Source: Methylomicrobium sp. (lineage in GTDB: Bacteria > Pseudomonadota > Gammaproteobacteria > Methylococcales > Methylomonadaceae). Taken from it: a stretch of 11,661 nucleotides of DNA. How positions within the stretch are numbered: position 1 is the first letter of the stretch; each line of letters begins with the position of its first letter. Below are positions 7,924 through 11,661 of the stretch, in pieces. The stretch lies in the NCBI GenBank assembly GCA_007135635.1, contig SLIO01000132.1, positions 1-11,661 on the forward strand, in the 5' to 3' direction. The notes beneath the pieces are model-generated. The model was given only the letters and a program-made list of their open reading frames with translations, searched no databases and was not told the origin of the DNA. Made by a program: the position numbers and the translations under genes.

Positions 7924-8087
7924 AGGCCCAGCACCACTGCCATTAAGTTAAGGGAAACCCGTCATTCCGCCATGGACTGGCGAAATCCAGTGCCATGGAT
8001 GGCAAGCTTTTAAGGTACCTTAGAGCTTGAATGCAAAAATTACTTATTTTTATCACGGCTTAACTTAATGGCAGTGAGGCCCAGCAC
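7924..8087. repeat. 11-bp direct repeats flanking the MITE (target-site duplication)
   Basis: AGGCCCAGCAC occurs at 7924-7934, abutting the left inverted repeat, and again at 8077-8087, abutting the right one. The copies are identical and exactly adjacent to the element ends, as expected for duplication of the target on insertion. The right copy continues into the hairpin arm, so that side is the original context. Confidence 0.88.
7935..8076. mobile_element. 142-bp MITE-like element with 18-bp terminal inverted repeats
   Basis: The ends are CACTGCCATTAAGTTAAG (7935-7952) and its exact reverse complement (8059-8076), bracketed by an 11-bp target duplication. There is no room for a transposase, so it would depend on one in trans. 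Inside are small palindromes: CGCCA/TGGCG, TGCCA-TGGA-TGGCA and AAGGTACCTT flanked by AAGCT/AGCTT. From memory, the end pattern GCC...AGTTAAGG and an 11-bp duplication resemble the IS4 family, whose members carry roughly 18-bp ends and 10-13-bp duplications. The family assignment is an inference. Confidence 0.82.
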
Positions 8088-8129
8088 CTAAATTCCATAG
8101 CCAATAGGCTATGGAATTTAGGTGCTGGG
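8080..8129. terminator. perfect 23-bp hairpin between convergent genes, possible bidirectional terminator
   Basis: The arms at 8080-8102 and 8107-8129 are exact reverse complements with an AATA loop; the arm begins CCCAGCACC and ends CATAGCC. It lies between the ends of dnaQ and deaD, where a bidirectional terminator would serve both. No U-run follows on either strand, so it may instead be a dispersed palindromic repeat. The structure is certain; the terminator role is a guess. Confidence 0.5.
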
Positions 8130-8188
8130 TGAATGCAGATTTTGCAGGAGCAAAAAACTGCCCTGCCGCCGACACCTGTCAATCGAGC
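8130..8188 (+). repeat. 59-bp dispersed repeat, copy A
   Basis: It matches 10329-10387 in the same orientation at 58 of 59 positions, the difference being A here versus T at 10356. It holds GCAGATTTTGC-AGGA-GCAAAAAACTGC, an imperfect stem-loop whose pairing is weakened by that change, then a CCGCCGACACCTGTCAA segment. It starts directly after the 23-bp hairpin and stops 10 bases short of the deaD stop codon. Confidence 0.93.
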
Positions 8189-8198
8189 TGCCGAATCC

Positions 8199-9935
8199 TT
8201 AGCTATCGGACTTAGTTTTTTTTCGTTTGCTATCGGAACCGTCTCGTTTTTTGGCCTTGAAAGATTTTTTCAGCGGTTCGCCCATTTTGGAAATATTCAA
8301 TTGCTGACCGGCAACCCTGACTTTTTTTAATTCTTGAAAAATATCCTTGGGCATACCTGCCGGTAGTTCCACAGTGCTGTAGTTTTCCTCGATTTTGATA
8401 CGTGCGATATGATCGCCATCAAGCCCTGTTTCATTAGCGATGGCGCCGACGATATTGCCGGGCTTTACGCCATGCACCTTGCCGACTTCGATACGGTAGG
8501 TTTGCATTTCAATATCGGGGGCTGGTTTGCGTTTGCTCTTCCTTTCATTGCCTGAGTCATTTTCTCTAGAATCTTTGTGTTCGCGGCGTTCAGATTCTTT
8601 CTTGGGTGGGTTTTTCATCAGCAGCGGCGTTTCGCCTTGCACTTGCTTTGCTAAAGCTGCAGCAATTTCGATAGCCGAAACGTTGTGTTCGATTTGATAT
8701 TGCTCCATCAATTGAATAAAAAAACTCAATTCTTCCGCAGCCAATGTATCGGTAATACGTTGTTTGAAACGGGCAATTCTTTTGTTGTTAATAATTTCAG
8801 TCGAAGGTAGACCCATTTCTTCGACTTTTTGTCGGGTTGCTTTCTCGATATTGCTGAGCAATCTTCTTTCACGCGGCGCGACAAATAATATTGCGTCGCC
8901 GGTACGCCCTGCGCGTCCGGTTCTGCCGATGCGGTGAATATAAGCCTCAGTATCGTAGGGGATATCGTAGTTGATGACATGACTGACCCGTTCCACATCA
9001 AGGCCGCGCGCCGCCACATCGGTTGCGATTAGAATATCCAATTTACCGTTTTTCAAATGTGCGATTGTTCTTTCGCGCAGTACTTGCGACATATCGCCAT
9101 TGATTGCCGCTGCCGAATAGCCGCGCGCTTCGAGTTTTTCGGCCAGTTCTACCGTCGCGGTTTTGGTGCGGACAAAAACAATGATTCCGTCGAAGGTTTC
9201 CGATTCCAAAATGCGGGTCAGTGCGTCGAGTTTATGGACTCCGCTGACTAGCCAGTAGCGTTGGCGTATCGTTTCGGCGGTCGATGTGCGGACCTTGACC
9301 GTGATTTCTTCAGGGTCTTGTAAATAAGTTTGCGCGATTTTGCGAATGGGTGCCGGCATGGTTGCCGAAAACAGTGCGATTTGGCGTTGCTTAGGGGTTT
9401 GTTCCAAAATCCATTCGACGTCGTCGATAAAGCCCATGCGCAGCATTTCGTCGGCTTCATCGAGTACCAAGCAGCTTAATTCGCCCAGCCTTAGCGTACC
9501 TTTACGCATATGATCCATGACCCGTCCCGGTGTGCCGACAATAACATGGGGGCCTCGTTTGAGCTGGCGAAGTTGCGTCGTGTAGTCTTGCCCGCCATAG
9601 ATCGGCAATACATGAAAACCTTTTAAATGAGAGGCATAACGTTGGAAAGCCTCGGCAACTTGAATAGCCAGTTCGCGGGTAGGGGCTAGAACCAAAACTT
9701 GCGGTTCGGTTTTTTTCAGGTCGAGTCGGGATAATATCGGCAGAGCAAAAGCTGCGGTCTTACCGGTGCCGGTTTGCGCCTGGCCCAGAACATCCTTGCC
9801 TTGCATTAAGTATGGAATGGTTTGAGCTTGAATCGGGGAAGGCGATTCGTAGCCGACATCGTCCAATGCTTTAAGCACCGGTTCGATTAGAGCTAATTCA
9901 CGAAAAGTAGGAAAAGAGGAAACATCGTTGGACAT
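8199..9935 (-). CDS. deaD: DEAD-box ATP-dependent RNA helicase, DeaD/CsdA type
   Basis: Unwinds structured RNA using ATP; the DeaD/CsdA group acts in ribosome assembly and cold adaptation, partly with the RNA degradation machinery. The 578-residue product carries the full motif set: Q motif around residues 8-36, AQTGTGKT (53-60), PTREL (85-89), TPGR (135-138), DEAD (159-162) and SAT (190-192). These are followed by VFVRT, TDVAARGLD and HRIGRTGRAGR in the second RecA-like domain. A charged, low-complexity linker precedes a DbpA/CsdA-type RNA-binding domain (about 470-548, YRIEVGKVHGVKPGNIVGAIAN), then a Lys/Arg/Ser-rich tail. The RNA-binding domain separates it from short RhlB- or RhlE-like helicases. 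E. coli DeaD is slightly longer (629). The ATG at 9935 has only a weak AGG upstream. The gene is convergent with dnaQ and flanked on both sides by copies of the 59-bp repeat. Confidence 0.95.
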   Translation of the reverse strand: MSNDVSSFPTFRELALIEPVLKALDDVGYESPSPIQAQTIPYLMQGKDVLGQAQTGTGKTAAFALPILSRLDLKKTEPQVLVLAPTRELAIQVAEAFQRYASHLKGFHVLPIYGGQDYTTQLRQLKRGPHVIVGTPGRVMDHMRKGTLRLGELSCLVLDEADEMLRMGFIDDVEWILEQTPKQRQIALFSATMPAPIRKIAQTYLQDPEEITVKVRTSTAETIRQRYWLVSGVHKLDALTRILESETFDGIIVFVRTKTATVELAEKLEARGYSAAAINGDMSQVLRERTIAHLKNGKLDILIATDVAARGLDVERVSHVINYDIPYDTEAYIHRIGRTGRAGRTGDAILFVAPRERRLLSNIEKATRQKVEEMGLPSTEIINNKRIARFKQRITDTLAAEELSFFIQLMEQYQIEHNVSAIEIAAALAKQVQGETPLLMKNPPKKESERREHKDSRENDSGNERKSKRKPAPDIEMQTYRIEVGKVHGVKPGNIVGAIANETGLDGDHIARIKIEENYSTVELPAGMPKDIFQELKKVRVAGQQLNISKMGEPLKKSFKAKKRDGSDSKRKKTKSDS

Positions 9936-9990
9936 GCAAAGCCTGTGGGTAAATTTAAGACGCGTGGCGCGGAGGGGAATTAAGCGGCCA

Positions 9991-9996
9991 ATTATA
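9991..9996 (-). promoter_or_regulatory. candidate -10 box for deaD
   Basis: The - strand reads TATAAT, about 56 bases upstream of the deaD ATG, within a very AT-rich tract. Hexamers 16-18 bases upstream (for example ATACCA) are poor -35 matches. The implied leader is roughly 50 bases, with no obvious cold-shock element visible by eye. Confidence 0.4.
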
Positions 9997-10137
9997 CCTT
10001 ATATTAATCAATCTGGTATAAATAGATTGACAATAACGGCGTTTTTTTGATTTTGACTATATTAATGAAACTATGGGCGGTTGAATTATCCAAGATAGTC
10101 AATCACAGCCAATAGAATAAGGAGTCCGCTGCCCGCT

Positions 10138-10188
10138 GTTTCCTAAGCTCCAGCTTGGGAAACACGCACGCGAAGCTCTAGCTTCGCG
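10138..10188. repeat. two adjacent hairpins sharing an AAGCT/AGCTT core
   Basis: The first has arms GTTTCCTAAGCT (10138-10149) and AGCTTGGGAAAC (10152-10163), a 12-bp stem with one mismatch and a CC spacer. The second has arms CGCGAAGCT (10169-10177) and AGCTTCGCG (10180-10188), a perfect 9-bp stem with a CT spacer. Their tandem placement and shared core suggest a dispersed palindromic repeat family. With such tiny loops they would more likely form as cruciforms or in longer RNA structures than as simple tetraloops. Confidence 0.8.
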
Positions 10189-10263
10189 ATGCAAAGTGAT
10201 AATAAGGAATATGCAAAAATAACTTATACAAGTAGTAGGCTTTGTGGCGGTTTGGTGACTAGC

Positions 10264-10381
10264 TTGACAGGACGCCGTGAATACGTCCATGTAGGCTTGA
10301 CGGCGGAATCTGAATGCCAAGGATGGCATGAATGCAGATTTTGCAGGAGCAAAAATCTGCCCTGCCGCCGACACCTGTCAA
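10264..10381. repeat. 118-bp structured palindromic element bounded by TTGACAGG/CCTGTCAA
   Basis: An outer inverted repeat TTGACAGG (10264-10271) and CCTGTCAA (10374-10381) encloses ordered inner pairs. CGCCG (10273-10277) pairs with CGGCG (10301-10305), or CGGCGG (10301-10306) pairs with CCGCCG (10365-10370). TGCCA-AGGA-TGGCA lies at 10315-10328 and GCAGATTTTGC-AGGA-GCAAAAATCTGC at 10334-10360. Two successive stems share the loop AGGA. The right half recurs downstream of deaD. This resembles a non-coding dispersed element rather than a gene; a transcribed RNA is possible but unproven. Confidence 0.7.
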
Positions 10382-10387
10382 TCGAGC
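10329..10387 (+). repeat. 59-bp dispersed repeat, copy B
   Basis: The second copy of the repeat at 8130-8188, in the same orientation, 58 of 59 bases identical. Here the stem is better paired because position 10356 is T. Identity ends abruptly on both sides, so the unit borders are sharp. The left border falls exactly after the TGGCA arm of the preceding hairpin. Confidence 0.93.
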
Positions 10388-10412
10388 CACCAAACCCCCT
10401 TCCGACAGTTGT

Positions 10413-10451
10413 CTAAGTTATTTCATGCTCGTTCCTAACTTAATTTCATGC
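10413..10451. repeat. imperfect tandem repeat near the end of the four-cysteine protein gene
   Basis: CTAAGTTATTTCATGC (10413-10428) is followed by CTAACTTAATTTCATGC (10435-10451). TAAGTTA and TAACTTA within them can also pair as a 7-bp stem. The repeat lies just beyond the stop of the - strand gene and could form part of its 3' end, but there is no T-run. Confidence 0.5.
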
Positions 10452-10458
10452 ACGGCCC

Positions 10459-10863
10459 TTACCGATTGTCGCAAACTTGACGGCTTGAGGTTTCCGGATG
10501 GTCATAATCTTCAGGTTCGGTAACTATTTTAGGTAGCATGTTGGCCATGCCTTCTCCGCATTTTTTTAATGCATGGACTGCCGAGTCGCTTGCCATTTCA
10601 CGGGCAAAGGCTATTGCTTTGTTTTGCGCTTGTTCGCGATTGCCGGCGCGGCACAGTGCCGTTATTTCGGCATCGATCGATTGGCCACGTTCGGAAAGTC
10701 GTTCCATCGCTGAAGGATCAATCTGACCGAAACATTCTTGCATCTTAAGACCTTGTTGCATCATTTGCTGCATTTGCGCTTCGGTCATATTACCGAATTG
10801 AGCCTGACTTGTTATCGGCAAAAATGCGAATGCCGCAAGATAAATTCGTGCTTTTTTTGTCAT
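10459..10863 (-). CDS. small predicted secreted protein with four cysteines, unknown function
   Basis: I do not recognise the family. The 134-residue product starts with a basic then hydrophobic signal peptide (KKARIYLAAFAFLPI) and a likely cleavage site after Ala21 in SQA, which points to the periplasm. The mature start is Met- and Gln-rich (MTEAQMQQMMQQGLKMQE), probably helical. Cysteines at 44, 71, 102 and 131 are evenly spread and could form two disulfides. The middle is Ala-, Glu- and Arg-rich and predicted helical; the tail is acidic. The ATG is preceded by AAGG seven bases upstream. It is divergent from yheT and separated from deaD by repeats, so context gives no function. The signal peptide and the ribosome binding site make it a credible gene. 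Confidence 0.75.
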   Translation of the reverse strand: MTKKARIYLAAFAFLPITSQAQFGNMTEAQMQQMMQQGLKMQECFGQIDPSAMERLSERGQSIDAEITALCRAGNREQAQNKAIAFAREMASDSAVHALKKCGEGMANMLPKIVTEPEDYDHPETSSRQVCDNR

Positions 10864-11032
10864 GGTGTAACCTTGTGTCGTTGAGTTTACCGTTTATGAT
10901 GGAAAAACATAGTCATGGAATGGCGTTTAGTCAAAAAAAGGTGTGTTCGTGCTTCGGGGTGATTTTACGGAAATCGATGATACTATTACCGCAACCAAAT
11001 TCGGTATTTGATTGTTTTATGCTCCTGTTTTC

Positions 11033-11661
11033 ATGATCTACCAATCTCCGTGGTGGCTAAAGACCGCCCATTTACAAACCGTATATCCGGCTTTGTTCAG
11101 AAAGCCGGGAAAAACCCCAAAAACCCGACGCGAGAGGTTGACGACCCCTGATAACGATTTTATCGATATCGATTTTTGCGGAGAAGGCTGTAGTCCTTTG
11201 GTCATACTATTACACGGACTGACCGGAAGTTCTCAATCCGGATATATAAAGGGTTTACAAACCGTTTTTTGGCAACAAGGATGGCGAAGCGCTGCGCTGA
11301 ATTTTCGCGGTTGCAGCGGCGAGCCGAATCAATTGGCCCGTTGTTATCATTCAGGCGACACTGAGGATATCGATTTTCTCTATCGAATGCTTCGTCAACG
11401 CGAACCGGAGACGCCTTTGGCCGCGGTCGGATTTTCGTTGGGCGGTAATGTGTTGTTGAAGTGGTTGGGTGAACAGGGCGATAGCGTGACGCTCTCGGCA
11501 GCGGTTGCTGTATCGGTGCCTTTGGTCTTGAATATTTGCGCGACAAAATTGGATACCGGATTTTCTAAAATTTACCGCGATCGCTTATTGTTGGAACTCA
11601 AGGATTATCTTGATTCGAAACTCAACTATTTGATCGAAATCGGGCATCATGAAGAGGCTCA
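11033..11661 (+). CDS. yheT: YheT-type alpha/beta hydrolase (partial, runs off the window)
   Basis: The first 209 residues of a hydrolase whose family is usually 320-340 long; the frame is open to the last base. The opening WWLKTAHLQTVYPALFR matches the HLQT-LF start of the YheT group. LLHGLTGSSQSGYIKGL, the highly typical NFRGCSGEPN with YHSGDTEDI, and the nucleophile elbow GFSLGG (Ser135) follow. The remaining catalytic Asp and His would lie beyond the edge. From memory the resemblance to E. coli YheT (COG0429) is strong across the visible part. The substrate is unknown. ATG 11033 gives the family N-terminus, and a stop at 11009-11011 limits any extension (TTG 11012 remains possible). No Shine-Dalgarno is visible. 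Confidence 0.92.
   Translation, partial: MIYQSPWWLKTAHLQTVYPALFRKPGKTPKTRRERLTTPDNDFIDIDFCGEGCSPLVILLHGLTGSSQSGYIKGLQTVFWQQGWRSAALNFRGCSGEPNQLARCYHSGDTEDIDFLYRMLRQREPETPLAAVGFSLGGNVLLKWLGEQGDSVTLSAAVAVSVPLVLNICATKLDTGFSKIYRDRLLLELKDYLDSKLNYLIEIGHHEEA

Larger units (their letters stand above)
7855..8198. other. non-coding stretch between convergent dnaQ and deaD, filled with repeats
   Basis: No credible gene is seen. From left to right it holds about 70 unremarkable bases after dnaQ, then an 11-bp target copy, a 142-bp MITE-like element, the second target copy, a perfect 23-bp hairpin and a 59-bp dispersed repeat that ends 10 bases before the deaD stop. No simple hairpin plus T-run terminator follows dnaQ directly. 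The short ORF beginning at 8133 is read from the dispersed repeat and then from the antisense of deaD, and is not a gene. Confidence 0.85.
9936..10458. other. about 520 non-coding bases upstream of deaD with several palindromes
   Basis: No gene is credible here. The half nearest deaD is AT-rich and holds its probable promoter. From 10138 the character changes to GC-rich structured repeats: two short hairpins, the 118-bp palindromic element with the 59-bp repeat, and an imperfect tandem repeat just before the neighbouring gene's stop. The ORFs at 10189-10416 and 10332-10523 are translations of the repeats and do not resemble proteins. Confidence 0.8.

Noticed and set aside
8133..8330. ORF beginning MQILQEQK
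   Set aside because: It is read from the 59-bp repeat and then antisense to deaD; the similar start at 10332 comes from the second repeat copy, not from protein conservation.
10027..10032. TTGACA as a + strand -35 box
   Set aside because: No -10 hexamer lies 16-18 bases downstream and no + strand gene follows for a kilobase.
8130..10387. CRISPR array or phage attachment sites
   Set aside because: Only two copies about 2.2 kb apart, no spacers of regular length, no cas, integrase or tRNA gene in the window.
10332..10523. Second ORF beginning MQILQEQK, suggesting a small paralogous protein
   Set aside because: Similarity ends exactly where the DNA repeat ends, and the rest is antisense to the secreted protein gene.
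10809..11036. 75-residue + strand ORF before yheT
   Set aside because: It starts antisense to the secreted protein gene, has no ribosome site and shows no recognisable protein features.

Overview
The window looks like chromosomal sequence from a gammaproteobacterium. The mltD, yafS, rnhA and dnaQ genes form a housekeeping neighbourhood known from Escherichia coli and its relatives. Moderate GC content and dispersed GC-rich palindromes carrying a GCAGATTTTGC motif recall methanotrophs of the Methylococcales. That genus-level hint is inference from memory, not a database match.

Layout from left to right. Bases 1-138 may hold the last 45 codons of an unrecognised + strand gene. mltD (murein transglycosylase lipoprotein) runs on the - strand and is divergent from a + strand run of five genes: yafS-like methyltransferase, rnhA, a large MASE1-CHASE-PAS-GGDEF-EAL cyclic-di-GMP protein, an alpha/beta-hydrolase carboxylesterase and dnaQ. 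The genes in this run overlap or nearly touch (ATG overlap at yafS/rnhA, 2-base gap before a TTG start, ATGA overlap at esterase/dnaQ). The exception is the GGDEF-EAL/esterase junction, which holds a 15-unit heptanucleotide tandem repeat. Compared with E. coli (mltD-gloB-yafS-rnhA-dnaQ), gloB is missing from between mltD and yafS, and two genes separate rnhA from dnaQ.

Between dnaQ and the convergent deaD helicase lies a 344-base non-coding stretch. It holds a 142-bp MITE-like element with perfect 18-bp terminal inverted repeats and an 11-bp target duplication, inserted at the edge of a perfect 23-bp hairpin, followed by a 59-bp dispersed repeat. deaD (- strand) has about 520 non-coding bases upstream of it, with two small hairpins and a structured palindromic element that contains a second, 58/59-identical copy of the 59-bp repeat. 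deaD is therefore bracketed by direct repeats.

The right end carries a small predicted secreted four-cysteine protein of unknown function (- strand). A divergent yheT-type hydrolase gene is cut off by the window edge.

Functionally the window is mostly housekeeping: cell-wall turnover, RNA:DNA hybrid removal, replication proofreading and RNA remodelling, plus one membrane sensor for cyclic-di-GMP. No defence system, prophage, CRISPR array or biosynthetic cluster is visible. The less ordinary content is the set of repeats.
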